NCBI RefSeq assembly: GCF_014529945.1
Contig: NZ_JACVFB010000005.1
Span: 434,001-498,000 of the forward strand
Length of the DNA: 64,000 nt
Source: Chitinophaga varians
GTDB lineage: Bacteria > Bacteroidota > Bacteroidia > Chitinophagales > Chitinophagaceae
Direction: 5' to 3'
Of the stretch, positions 51,136-62,000 are shown in pieces. A program made the translations under genes and the position numbers. Every line of letters starts with the position of its first letter. Position 1 is the stretch's first letter. The notes under the pieces were generated by a model. The model saw only the letters and a program-made list of their open reading frames with translations. It made no database searches and was not told where the DNA came from.

Positions 51136-52251
51136 ATGGAAACAACGCTCAATATTGAAAAACTGGTTTATGACATTCGGGAAACCAATCAATATTTTTT
51201 AAGTCATATTCAAAAGCAGGTAAATACTGCGTTGACTTTACGTAATCTAATCATAGGATTTTATATTGTTGAATATGAGCAAAAGGGCGAAGATCGTGCA
51301 GGGTATGGTCGTGGGTTATACAAAAACATCATTTTAAGGCTAAATGAGACAGGTGTTTTGTCAATCAGAGAACGTCATTTGTATCTCTGCAAGGACTTTT
51401 ATAAAGCCTATCCGCATTTTTTTCAAGGAACCGTCTTTGGTTATTATTATGCTGATTTACAACGGATTGGAATTTTGCGGACACTGTCCGCAAAATCTTC
51501 CGGGAGCGCAAATACTGCTGTTGAAGTAGATTCCCTGATTACACAACTGAGTTTTTCTCACTTTATAGAGTTACTAAAGCTCGACATGCCATTGAAACGC
51601 TGTTTTTATGAGCAGGAGGCCATAAAAAACAATTGGAGCGTGCGTGAGCTACAGCGGGCTATAAACAGCTTGCTGTATGAACGAACAGGATTAAGCCTGG
51701 ATAAAGAGTTTGTTATGAAAGGGCAGATACGGGAACAAGTGTTAAAGCCTGAGCATGTTTTTAGAGATCCCTATATGCTGGAGTTTCTGGGATTGGAAGA
51801 GAAAAACGCATACTCGGAAACTGATTTGGAAGAAGCGATTATTAACCACCTCCAGACATTTCTATTGGAATTGGGACGAGGATTCTGTTTTGAGGCCCGA
51901 CAGCGACGTATAACTTTTGATAATACTCATTATCGTATTGATCTGGTTTTTTATCACAGGGTATTGAAATGCCATGTATTGTTAGACTTGAAAATAGGTG
52001 AGTTTACGCATGCCGATGCCGGGCAAATGAATGTATATCTAAACTTTTTCAGAGAGCATGAAATGAGTGAGGGCGATAATCCGCCTGTAGGTATTGTTTT
52101 ATGTGCCAGTAAAAACGAGAATCTTGTCAGGTATGCGACGGCGGGTTTATCTCAACAAGTATTTGTTTCAAAATACATGATTAATCTGCCAAGTGAGACA
52201 GAACTTGCCAGGATCATTGAAGAGGAGCAGGAGAAAATGGGGATGATTTAA
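51136..52251 (+). CDS. DUF1016/YhcG-type PD-(D/E)XK nuclease protein
   Basis: 371 residues. N-terminal DUF1016 helical domain (about 1-170: GFYIVEYEQKGEDRAGYGRGLYKNII) and a C-terminal YhcG PD-(D/E)XK-like nuclease region (about 215-360), with DNTHYRIDLVFYHRVLKCHVLLDLKIGEF: Asp, then Asp-Leu-Lys, the core motif. In some bacteria such genes ride with restriction systems or prophages. It is AT-rich compared with its neighbours and has no methylase or other restriction gene beside it, so it looks like a lone acquired gene. Confidence 0.85.
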   Translation: METTLNIEKLVYDIRETNQYFLSHIQKQVNTALTLRNLIIGFYIVEYEQKGEDRAGYGRGLYKNIILRLNETGVLSIRERHLYLCKDFYKAYPHFFQGTVFGYYYADLQRIGILRTLSAKSSGSANTAVEVDSLITQLSFSHFIELLKLDMPLKRCFYEQEAIKNNWSVRELQRAINSLLYERTGLSLDKEFVMKGQIREQVLKPEHVFRDPYMLEFLGLEEKNAYSETDLEEAIINHLQTFLLELGRGFCFEARQRRITFDNTHYRIDLVFYHRVLKCHVLLDLKIGEFTHADAGQMNVYLNFFREHEMSEGDNPPVGIVLCASKNENLVRYATAGLSQQVFVSKYMINLPSETELARIIEEEQEKMGMI

Positions 52252-52260
52252 ATCACCCCC
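52239..52260. other. Palindrome over two convergent stop codons
   Basis: TGATTTAAATCA is a perfect 12-bp palindrome flanked by GGGG-A and C-CCCC. It covers the stop codons of the nuclease gene (+) and the DUF1569 gene (minus), which are one base apart. Confidence 0.5.
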
Positions 52261-52699
52261 TGAACTGCCTCAAATGATGATCAATATGTTTATATGCCAG
52301 CTGCCCCATCTGGTCACGGGTCATTTTGCCGAAGAAAGGATGGTTTACTGACTGAACAGCTGCCTGCGCATAAGACTGTAGCAGTGTTATCCATTTTGTT
52401 TTTTCTTCGGAGATATCGCCGTCCGGCCCTGTGATTTTCATGGCCGCAACGGTAGATGCGCCACGCATCATCGGTTTCTCGTCTTTGAGTATTTGTTTCA
52501 GTATCGTTTTACCGAAAAGGAAACTTATCAGTTTGCGCTTGTAGGTTTTGTGGCCCAGTGCCATTTCTTCCCAGAGGCGGCAGTGTTTGAGCATCTGGTA
52601 AAGGGTCATGTGGCCCCATTCGGGGCTGGCATCGGGTGGAAGGGCGTTGATACGCCGGATGATTTCTTCCCGTACTACGGGGTCAAGGAGTGTTTTCAT
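52253..52699 (-). CDS. DUF1569 (DinB-like four-helix) protein
   Basis: 148 residues. Fits DUF1569, a DinB/YfiT-related four-helix bundle: WGHMTLYQMLKHCRLWEEMALG, PFFGKMTRDQMGQLAYKHIDHHLRQF. His residues near 30, 37 and 137-141 (HxxHH) may bind a metal, as in DinB relatives. Function unknown. Only 2 bases from the VOC gene, so co-transcribed with it. Confidence 0.85.
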   Translation of the reverse strand: MKTLLDPVVREEIIRRINALPPDASPEWGHMTLYQMLKHCRLWEEMALGHKTYKRKLISFLFGKTILKQILKDEKPMMRGASTVAAMKITGPDGDISEEKTKWITLLQSYAQAAVQSVNHPFFGKMTRDQMGQLAYKHIDHHLRQFRG

Positions 52700-52701
52700 A
52701 T

Positions 52702-53109
52702 TCAGGTGAGTTGAGCCAGGGAAAACCAGTTACCGGAATCGTCTTTGAAAATAGCCTCGGTGCCATAGAATTCTTTTTTGGGTGCTTTGGTGAATTCCAC
52801 GCCTTTGGCGGTCATTTCCTCGTAGGTAGCGTAGATATCGTCGCAGGTGAGTACGGCTACGCCGAAGGTGCCTTTGCTGACAAGGTCTGTCATAGCATCC
52901 ACGGTTTCCTGTTTGAACATCGCGGTGGAAACGGGGGAGAGCACGATTTCGAGGCCTGGTTGCTGTGGCGGGGAAACGGTGAGCCAGCGGACATCTTTGC
53001 CCATGGGCACATCGGTGACCACGCGGAAGCCGAGTTTATTGGTGTAAAAATCCAGCGCACGGTTTTGGTCCAGCACGTAAACCGTCATGTGTGTTACTTG
53101 TGTGATCAT
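52702..53109 (-). CDS. VOC-family (glyoxalase/bleomycin-resistance-like) protein
   Basis: 135 residues. The paired beta-alpha-beta-beta-beta layout of VOC proteins is visible: MTVYVLDQNRALDFYTNKLGFRVVTDVPMG and, in the second half, TYEEMTAKGVEFTKAPKKEFYGTEAIFKDDSGNWFSLAQ. Substrate unknown; such proteins may bind metals and small electrophiles. Between the AraC and DUF1569 genes on one strand, probably one operon. Confidence 0.88.
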   Translation of the reverse strand: MITQVTHMTVYVLDQNRALDFYTNKLGFRVVTDVPMGKDVRWLTVSPPQQPGLEIVLSPVSTAMFKQETVDAMTDLVSKGTFGVAVLTCDDIYATYEEMTAKGVEFTKAPKKEFYGTEAIFKDDSGNWFSLAQLT

Positions 53110-53166
53110 CGGGATATCTTTAGTTTTCTGTTACAAAGGACGATGATGCTCCGCTATTTCATTTGT

Positions 53167-53604
53167 TCAAAATTGCTGTTTTGGGAGCCATCCGTATTTT
53201 TCGGCGAAGCAGCCGGGTATATATGCCAGCGGAGTGGCGGCTACCTGTGCTTTGAGTGCCTGGTGTTGCTGAAGATAAGCGGAGGGTGCCATGCCGGTGG
53301 CGCGTTTGAAGAGATGGCTGAAAGAGCTGATACTTTCAAAGCCGACGGCATAACAGGTATCTGAAACGGGGGTGCCTTCCTGTAGCAGCTGCCGCGCTTT
53401 TTCTATTCTCACTGTTTTGAGGTACTGGTGGGGCGTCTGGTGATAAATCGCTTTAAACTGCTTGATGAAATGGAATTTGGAGAAATAGGCTTCGTCGGCG
53501 ATACAGTCGAGGTCTATAGCCTCAGCATAGTGCCGGTCAATAAAAAGTTTGGCCTGGACCAGCCGCCGGTACAAATACATTCTCGGATATTGCGGGCCTG
53601 TCAT
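53167..53604 (-). CDS. Short AraC-family regulator
   Basis: 145 residues: only the DNA-binding region, with two HTH motifs (ID LDCIADEAYFSKFHFIKQFKAIYHQTPHQYL and VSDTCYAVGFESISSFSHLFKRATGMAPSAYL) and a short tail. No effector domain. First of a three-gene minus-strand unit (AraC, VOC, DUF1569) and likely its regulator. Confidence 0.88.
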   Translation of the reverse strand: MTGPQYPRMYLYRRLVQAKLFIDRHYAEAIDLDCIADEAYFSKFHFIKQFKAIYHQTPHQYLKTVRIEKARQLLQEGTPVSDTCYAVGFESISSFSHLFKRATGMAPSAYLQQHQALKAQVAATPLAYIPGCFAEKYGWLPKQQF

Positions 53605-53777
53605 AGACTACCGGTTTTTACGAAGTCCCCGAAAAATAGTCATTTCGCAGGATAAATTATTACAAATTAATTATTTATTATCTGTAAAGATCTACTCTGT
53701 AGTATGTATTAACAAAAAATAACAAATAAACATGAAAATTTTGCTGTAAATTGATGAGTACATTAAAACTCATCATT

Positions 53778-54014
53778 ATGATCTGGACTATTATTATCGG
53801 AGGCATCGCTGGCTGGCTGGCCGGTAAAATTATGCGTGGTGACGGGTTTGGGATTATTGTAGATATTATTGTGGGAATCATTGGCGGCTGGCTGGGAGGC
53901 TGGATTTTCGGTAAACTGGGGCTGCATATGGGCAATGGCCTGATCGGTTCGTTGATCGTAGCGCTGATAGGCTCCATTATATTGATCTGGCTGATACGCC
54001 TTGTCAAGCGGTAA
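53778..54014 (+). CDS. GlsB/YeaQ/YmgE-family stress membrane protein
   Basis: 78 residues from MIWTIIIGGIAGWLAGKI; upstream ATG (53754) and TTG (53751) would add residues not seen in the family. Gly-rich membrane segments: IIIGGIAGWLAGKI, GFGIIVDIIVGIIGGWLGGWI, LIGSLIVALIGSIILIWLI. Family members are small inner-membrane proteins with roles in stress responses. Confidence 0.88.
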   Translation: MIWTIIIGGIAGWLAGKIMRGDGFGIIVDIIVGIIGGWLGGWIFGKLGLHMGNGLIGSLIVALIGSIILIWLIRLVKR

Positions 54015-54034
54015 TCATCTTTGATAGCGAAGAA

Positions 54035-54069
54035 AAACGCCGGTAAGAAAATACCGGCGTTTTTTATTT
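54035..54069 (+). terminator. Terminator of the YeaQ-like gene
   Basis: Stem AACGCCGGTA / TACCGGCGTT (54036-54045 with 54052-54061), loop AGAAAA, then TTTTATTTT. Confidence 0.92.
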
Positions 54070-54437
54070 TCTCTCTTTGAAAGATATAACCGTAACGGAC
54101 ATATGAAATCGCGGTGTGGCGCAACGGCATACAGGATAAGGATCATGTTTTTTAGTGTGGAGTTTGCTATCATTTATAGACGATATTCCAGAACGTAGAT
54201 ACGTAATAGTTATAGCATACAAACCGGAACATTTGATGGATCATGGCTTGAAAGTTGATAGAAAAAAAACGTAAATTGGAATAGTTGTTGTTTTTTTTTA
54301 TCTTCATAACAACGATATGCGAACGTTAAGACCGGATACTATTTAGCACCTCGTGCAGCCTGGAATAAGGCGTGGGCAGTAACCAGCGAACATTTTATTT
54401 TTGATAACCATAATCTTTGTCCCCTCAACAAGATCGT
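54070..54437 (+). promoter_or_regulatory. Promoter region and leader of the DUF4402 gene
   Basis: TTG at 54276-54278, 20-base spacer, TATCTTCA at 54299-54306 is the best promoter candidate, leaving a 5' UTR of about 125 bases. The upstream part (54070-54270) shows no gene or structured RNA I recognise. Confidence 0.5.
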
Positions 54438-54953
54438 ATGAAAACACCAAACCTTATGGCAGCGTTATTGCTGGCCTCCGCTTTTTCTACCGCAAATGTC
54501 TATGCGCAGGAAACTGCTTCCGCAACTGCAACCGCCACTATTGTAACGCCTATCAGCATTACGAAGGACGTGGACATGAACTTTGGTAATGTGGCCGTAC
54601 AGTCTACTGCCGGAGGAACCGTAGTGCTTTCCCCGGCCGGCGTGCGCACAGTAACAGGAGGCGCCACATTACCCAGCACGGCTACCGGAACAGTTACTGC
54701 TGCGTCTTTCACCGTAACAGGGACCGGCAATTACACTTACAGTATTACACTGCCTTCCACAGCGCTCACTATTACCAGCGGCTCCAACACCATGACGGTA
54801 ACCAATTTCGTCAGTAACCCTTCCGGCGTGGGACAGTTGTCATCCGGTACACAAACCCTTACGGTAGGGGCTACACTAAATGTGAGCGCAGCGCAACCTG
54901 CAGGCACGTATGTGTCCGGTACTCCTTTCGATGTAACGGTTAATTATAATTAA
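54438..54953 (+). CDS. DUF4402 domain secreted protein
   Basis: 171 residues from the ATG at 54438 (the open frame starts at a TTG at 54417). Signal peptide MKTPNLMAALLLASAFSTANVYAQ. The DUF4402 pattern follows: ITIVTPISITKDVDMNFGNVAV-like ATIVTPISITKDVDMNFGNVAV, then VVLSPAGVRTVTGG, FTVTGTGNYTYSITLP and the end AGTYVSGTPFDVTVNYN. DUF4402 proteins resemble pilin-type or surface-layer subunits in shape. Followed by a PapD-like chaperone gene, as fimbrial subunits often are. Confidence 0.88.
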   Translation: MKTPNLMAALLLASAFSTANVYAQETASATATATIVTPISITKDVDMNFGNVAVQSTAGGTVVLSPAGVRTVTGGATLPSTATGTVTAASFTVTGTGNYTYSITLPSTALTITSGSNTMTVTNFVSNPSGVGQLSSGTQTLTVGATLNVSAAQPAGTYVSGTPFDVTVNYN

Positions 54954-55088
54954 TTCAGCCATGATATGGTATTGAACAGGTGTCTCAAAAGAATATGCGA
55001 CACCTGCAAGCAGCCAATTGTACTGGCTGTGGGTGTGTAGATATGTACATAATCGTCGTTTATCTCAGTGGAAAAAAATCAACAAATT

Positions 55089-55940
55089 ATGGAGTTGTTG
55101 CCGGCACAACCAAAATCCAGGTCTATCGCTTTTTTTACTTTTATTTTTTCAGTTGCCTTGTTGTTTCACAAACCTGTAGTTGCCCAGGGGAATCTGTTGA
55201 TAACTCCCGTGAGAGCCGTTTTTGAAGGAGCACAACGTTCGGTGGAACTCAATCTTGCCAATGCGGGAAAGGATACCGCCAGGTATGTAATCTCCTTTTT
55301 GGAAATCAGAATGAATAAAAACGGAACATTTGAGCAGATCACTGAACCGGATTCAGGTCAGTTGTTCGCCAGCAAATATCTCCGGTTTTTCCCCCGTAGC
55401 GTGGTACTGGGCCCGAATGAAGCGCAGGTGGTAAAACTACAGTTGACTGGTGTGGCGCAACTTGCCCCGGGAGAATACCGGTCGCATCTCTATTTCAGAG
55501 CGGTGCCGGATGAAGGCCCGGCGGACAATCCTGATAATGCAGGTCACAGTGATATTAATGTGAAACTTACACCGGTATTTGGCATCACCATACCGGTGAT
55601 CGTGCGGGCAGGCAATACCACGGCAAGTGTACAACTGTCAGATCTTTCGCTGGACATGGAAAAAGGCCCGCGGTTGACCATGCTTTTCAACCGGACAGGC
55701 AATGCATCCGTTTACGGCGATGTGACGGTAGATTATATTTCACCGCAGGGAAAAAAGATACAGGTAGCAACGGCCAATGGGCTTGCTGTATATACCCCCA
55801 ATCAACAACGGTATTTGCATCTTCCACTGAATAATGCGCCCGGGACAAATTTCCACACAGGAAAACTTCGTGTAACATACTCCGTTAGTGCTCAATCAAA
55901 GACTTCACAACTGGCAGCAGCAGAACTACCATTAAGATAA
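55089..55940 (+). CDS. PapD-like periplasmic chaperone
   Basis: 283 residues from the ATG at 55089 (GTG at 55068 possible). Signal peptide to KPVVAQG. Two Ig-like domains: residues about 30-150 with NLLITPVRAVFEGAQRSVELNLANAGKDTARYVISF and RFFPRSVVLGPNEAQVVKLQL (the chaperone G1-type strand pattern), and a C-terminal one (about 160-280). The family assists folding of surface subunits by strand donation. Context suggests clients: the DUF4402 protein upstream or the giant adhesin downstream. No usher gene is in view. Confidence 0.82.
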   Translation: MELLPAQPKSRSIAFFTFIFSVALLFHKPVVAQGNLLITPVRAVFEGAQRSVELNLANAGKDTARYVISFLEIRMNKNGTFEQITEPDSGQLFASKYLRFFPRSVVLGPNEAQVVKLQLTGVAQLAPGEYRSHLYFRAVPDEGPADNPDNAGHSDINVKLTPVFGITIPVIVRAGNTTASVQLSDLSLDMEKGPRLTMLFNRTGNASVYGDVTVDYISPQGKKIQVATANGLAVYTPNQQRYLHLPLNNAPGTNFHTGKLRVTYSVSAQSKTSQLAAAELPLR

Positions 55941-56015
55941 GGCCCCGATATCGCCGGCAAAGCCGGAAAGCCATTGCAGACCGGAACAATCAACCCAGTA
56001 ATCTTTTATGAGGTG

Positions 56016-59000
56016 ATGGTACATTTAATCATACAGCTATGGTACGGCAGGAAACATACGCCGGGCGTTAAGTCCCGGTGTTTCGGATGGGGGATGCTGG
56101 CCGGCTGGTTGTTGCTGCCGTGTCTGTTGTTTGGGCAAACCAGCTGGACAGGATTGTTCAGCAGCTCTTGGTCCAACAGTTTGAACTGGACAGCAGGCGT
56201 GCCTAACAGCAATGTGGATGCGGTGCTCGGCGATGCCAGTTTTGTCGGACTTTTTTATCCTACTGTCAATACAAGTTCCGCCTGTCGGTCGCTGACAGTG
56301 GGTGCCGGGCAAACGGTATATCTCACCATCAGTAAAAATCTCACGGTAGCCAGAAACCTGTCGATTAGCACGGGAAGTACTATTTCGCAAGGCGGTGTTA
56401 CGCTGACGGTGCAGGGCAACTGGACCAATGCGGGCACCTACAGCACTACCAGTACCAATGCCAAGGTCATTATGGCCGGTACCACACAGGCTATCGGAGG
56501 GAGTGCTACCACTACCTTCCGGCGGCTTACCATTGGCGTGGGCAGCGTCACAACGCAGAATGTGAACATGAACGTGTCTCTTGCCTTCAGCGTAAATGGC
56601 ACATTTATTCCCGCTGACGTGGCCACCCCGCCGGTCGTCTCAGGAGCGGGCACCCTCTCCGTAACAGATGGTGGCGTGCTCCGCGTGAATGCGGCCACTA
56701 TGGCCGGTAACTATGCAATTACCGGTACGGTTAGTTTAACGCAGGGCAGCATTGTAGAATACAGCGGCACACTGGTGAATCAGACTATCAGAAACAATTT
56801 GACATACGGAACACTCCGTGTAAGTGGCAGCACCATCAAAACGCCTGCGGGCAATCTCAATAGCCTCAACGCCACTACGGCTACTGCCGGTAATATCGTT
56901 GTCTTATCCGGCACGCTGGACCTTTCTTCTTATACGGCCAACAGGGGCACTACCATCACCGGAGGGGCGCTTACGGTAGCCAACAATGCCACGTTGAGGA
57001 TTGGCGGTACCAATACCTTTCCGCTCAACTACAGCACGGTATCGCTCAGTCTGACCAGCACGGTGGAATATTACGGGACCAGTCAGGTGGTCGGGCAGCA
57101 AACGTATGGTAACCTGACCTTGTCGTCCGGTAGTGGTGCCGCTGTGAAAACATTGCCAGCCACGCCATTTACCGTGGCTGGCAACCTGACGTCCACCATA
57201 GGAAGCGGCACTTCCGTTACCTATACCGCCGGGGCAGATATGACCGTGAGCGGTAATGTGGTGATAGGCGCCTCTACTACGTTTAATGGTGGTAGTTATA
57301 ACATTACCGCTGCCGGTAACTGGACTACTAACGGCACCTTTAATGGCAACACCGGAACGGTGACAATGACGGGGGCAGGCAGTAGTATCAGCGGCTCAGG
57401 CACGCAGAATTTTAACAACCTTACTGCTGCTGCCACAAATATCACCGCTGCTGCAGGTACTGCTATTACCATTACCGGAAACCTGGCCACATCGCCTCCG
57501 GGTACTTTTACCCATCTCACGGGCGGCACCATCACCATGAGCGGCAGCAGTAAAACTATCAGCGGTACAGGTATCTCGCTGGAAAACCTGATTGTCTCCG
57601 GTGCTGTGACTGCTGCTTCCGGTGTTACGCTCACCGGCAACCTTACTGTCAACGGGAGTTTCAATGGTACCGGCGGAACAGTGATCATGAGCGGCGCCAA
57701 CAAAACATTTTCGGGCAGCGGCACCATCACCTTTGGTACGCTTTCCGTGGCCGGCTCCGTGACGTCTTCCACCAGTTTTTCTTTGAATAACACACTCGAT
57801 ATACAAGGTGCTTTTACAGCCAGTGCAGGTACGGCTACCTTTGCCGGCAGCAGCTTCCTCAATGGCTCCGCCAATCTGTACAACGTAACGCTGAATGGCA
57901 CTTCGCTGCAGCTATCGGCCAATGCCGTGCTGGGAATAGCCGGTACATATACCATTACGGCCGGCACGCTGAACGTTACCACAACGGTGCCGAATACGGT
58001 GAACTTCAACGGGGCAGGTACACAAACTATTCCTGCCGGCACGTTTTATAATCTTACCGTGAGCAATGCCAATACTAAAACATTGGGTGGTACGGTGACC
58101 GTGAATAATGATTTTACCATCACCACAGGAACTACTTTCAACGGAGGCACTTCACAATCACTGACTATCCTGGGCAACTGGATCAACAGCGGCACCTTTA
58201 CTGCTGCTACCGGTACTGTCACCCTGGGAGGGGGCAGTAATACCACCCTTACAGGGGCCAGTACCTTTAATACGCTGGTGCTTAATAAAACTGCGGGTAC
58301 CAACCAGGTGACATTGCAAAACAATGTTTCGGTGCAAACATTGACCATGACCAGCGGTACCATGCTTACCGGCAGCAATACAGTGACCATCACCGGTAAC
58401 AGAAGCGGTAATGGGATCATACTGGGTAATATCCAGCACTCCCATGCATTCTCGCTGGGAGTGGCTTATGCCTTTGAAGGTCCCTACAATACCATCACCC
58501 TCACCGGTGTGACGCTGACCGGCTCTATTACAGTATCCGTTAACCCACAGGTAGTGGCCGATTTCCCCTCCGGTACCGCCGTTAACCGCGAGTATAATAT
58601 TACTTCTTCAGGAATCACATTGGCGGCCACAACATTGCGTTTTCATTATGAAGATGCAGAGCTGAACGGCAACAATGAATCCAATCTGAGCATCTGGCGG
58701 AACACCGGTTCCGGCTGGGCTATATATGGCAACACGGCCAGCAGCACCACCAACAATTACGTAGAGCAAGCCACGTTACTGTCAGCCAGTTTTACCGGCA
58801 GATATACCCTGGCCGCTACTTCCAATGTAGTAAGATGGAATGGGTCGGTCAGCAGCGACTGGAATACCGCCGCTAACTGGACGGTGGCGCAGGGATCTCC
58901 TTCCCGTCCTCCGGGAACAGGGGATGTGGTGGAAATAGGAACGATCGCTTTTACGAACCAACCAACTATCAGCAATAGTGTGACCGTTGCCGGCATCTCT

Positions 59001-62000
59001 TTTGGCAGCGTCCAGGCCGCCACCGTTACCCTGGCAGCAGGAGGCTCCCTGACTACACAGGGAAATATAACCGGTATATGGTCGGCTAACGTTACACATA
59101 CTATCAATGTTAATAATCAAAACCTGACGGTAAACGGCAACCTTTCGTTGAGTGACGGCACGACAGGACATAACATACAACTCAATATCGGTAATGGCAA
59201 CGTTACCGTAGGCGGAGCATTAACGCAATCCGGCAATGCCGCGATCACCTGTTCGGGTACCGGTGGACTGACTATCGGCGGCAACTTTAACTACACCAAC
59301 GGCGCTTTCAACGCAGGGTCCGGCACCGTGACTTACAATGGCAGCAGCAATCAGACTGTGGCCGGTCTTACCTATAATCAGCTGAACATCACCAAAACCG
59401 GCGGCAGCGCGCTGATCGGCAGTACTACTACTGCTAATGGAAATGTGACTGTCAATAGCGGTGATCTTAGTATCAATGCGGCTACCACCATCAACGGTGA
59501 TTTTAACATCAACACCGGGGCTACCGCCAAAGGAGGCTCGTCTTCGCTGACCGTAGGGGGCAACTGGAATACGAGCGGAGTATTTACACCCGGCTCCGGT
59601 ACCGTCACCCTTACCGGCGGCAATAACCAGAACATCTCAGCCACCACTTTTAATAACCTCATCGTTAATAAAGCCGGTAATGCAGCCACGCTTACCGGTA
59701 ATGTAATTGTCAGCGGTAACCTGACTGTTAATGCCGGTACGCTTTCTCTTTCTACGTATAACATTAACCGCAATGCACCCGGTGGCATTTTTACACTGGC
59801 CAATGGGGCTACCCTGAATGTAGGCGGCGCCGCTAACTTCCCATCCGGTTACACACAATACCAGCTGGGTAACAGCAGTACCGTGGTGTATAACGGTACC
59901 GCACAAACGGTGACGGGCGGCATCGCTTATGGTTATCTGACATTGGCAGGCAGCGGTACTAAAAGCCTGGCGGCCAACATTACTGTCAATAGCGATCTGC
60001 AGATCGGCGCAGGCGCTACCCTGAGCGCAGGTACCTATACTACTAGTCTGTACGGCAACTGGAACAATGCCGGTACTTTCAACGGCGGTAGCGGAACGGT
60101 GACGCTGAATGGCAGCGGAAAAACCATCACCGGCAATACCACTTTCAACAGGGTGACCGTATATGGAAGTTACAGTGTGGCCGGTAGCAATATTGTCTAC
60201 AACGGGCTGCTTCAAATCCTTACCGGTGCCTCGTATAACGGCGGTAGCGGGTCCGCCACCGTTAACGGTGATTTGATCAACAACGGGTCGCTGATCAGTA
60301 ATGGTGTCACTACCTTCTCCGGTACCGTTGTGCAAACAATACGCTTTGTAAACGCTGTAGTATCCAATTCCAGCGGGGTGATCAATTTTAACGGCAGCGT
60401 GGCGCCGATATTAAACTCCACCAGTTCCCCCACTTACGCAACACTGAACATCAACAACACTGCAGGAGTGACCGCAAGTGTGGGCTGGATTGTACTGGTA
60501 GCATTTAATATCAGCAGTGGCGCGACTTTCAATGGAGGTGTTTCCACGCATACCATCAGCGGCAGTTTCACCAACAACGGTACTGTCACCAGCAGTGGCA
60601 TACTGAACTTTAACCCATCAGCAGCACAGAATATTCAGTTGACCGGTACCAACTTCACCAGTACCGGTACCGTGATATTTGGCGGTACTGCGGCAATGAC
60701 GGTAACAGGTACGCCTACCAGCCTGAATGCGGTCACCATCGCCAATACAGTAGGTGTTACTCCCGGCGCGGGGTGGACCGTTGGCGGAGACCTGTATATC
60801 AATGGGAACGCAGTATTAAATGCTGGTGGTAATAGTTATACCATTGGGGGCGATATCGAGAGTAATGGCACGCTGCATGGTGGCACATCTACTTTTACCA
60901 TGACAGGCGCTGGTGCTGACCTGACGGGTAGCGACAGCACTTCTTTTTACAACCTGGTCATCAACGGCAATACAACGGCCAATTCCAACTTCAATGTGAT
61001 GAGCAACCTCACCCTGAACGACACGCTGGATGCTTCTGTTGGCACACCGGTGATGACAGGCGCCAGTGCTTCTGTTATCGGGGGGACTGTCAATCCTTTT
61101 AATCTGGCTACGCTGGAAGTACAAAAATCGAACAACGCCGTGGTCTCGTTGGGCCGGTCTCTTTCTCTGATGACGGTGCTGGACATCCTTTCGGGCGTGC
61201 TGGATACCAAAGATTCCACCATTACGGAAGATGCCGTTAACGGAGGTGCGCTGACTATTAACAACAGCGCCCGACTGATTGTACGAGGTGTCAACAGCCT
61301 GCCCGCTTTTGATACTTATTCACTGGACACTCTAAGTTTTGTGGAATACGGTGGTACCACACAAGCCGTTTCCGCTGCCACACCATATGGCAATTTGGTC
61401 ATTTCCACCGCCGGCACCAAAACTGCATCGGCGCCGTTAACCATCCTGAATGATTTCTCCCTGAGCAACGGCACGTTTGTCCCTGGCAGTTATACCGATA
61501 CACTGTTAGGAAACTGGACGATGACCAGTGGTGCATTTACCAATACCGGCTCCACTATCTATTTTGCCGGATGGGCCAATCAACAGGTAACGTCTACAGG
61601 GGCCTTTAATAATATGCAGGTTAATAAACTATCGGGACAGGTGGTATTACAAACCAATGTCACCGTTAGTGGAAAGCTGACGTTTACCGCAAAAAATATC
61701 AAAACCGGTAGCAACACCCTGATCATGCCTGCCGGAGGGACCGTGACAGGCGCCGGTCAAAATACAGGCTGGGTATATGGCCGTTTGCAAAAGAACGTAG
61801 CTGCCGGTTCATCGGTATCGCGGACGTTTGAAATAGGAGACAGCCTCGTTTATTCACCGGCGACAACTTTGTTTGCCAGCGTGAGTACGGCCGGCAATGT
61901 AGTAGGGGTGACTACTCCGGGCAATCATCCCAATATAGCCACCTCCGGTATCGATACTGCGAAAGGGGTGAACCGTTATTGGTCGCTTGTTAACAGCGGT

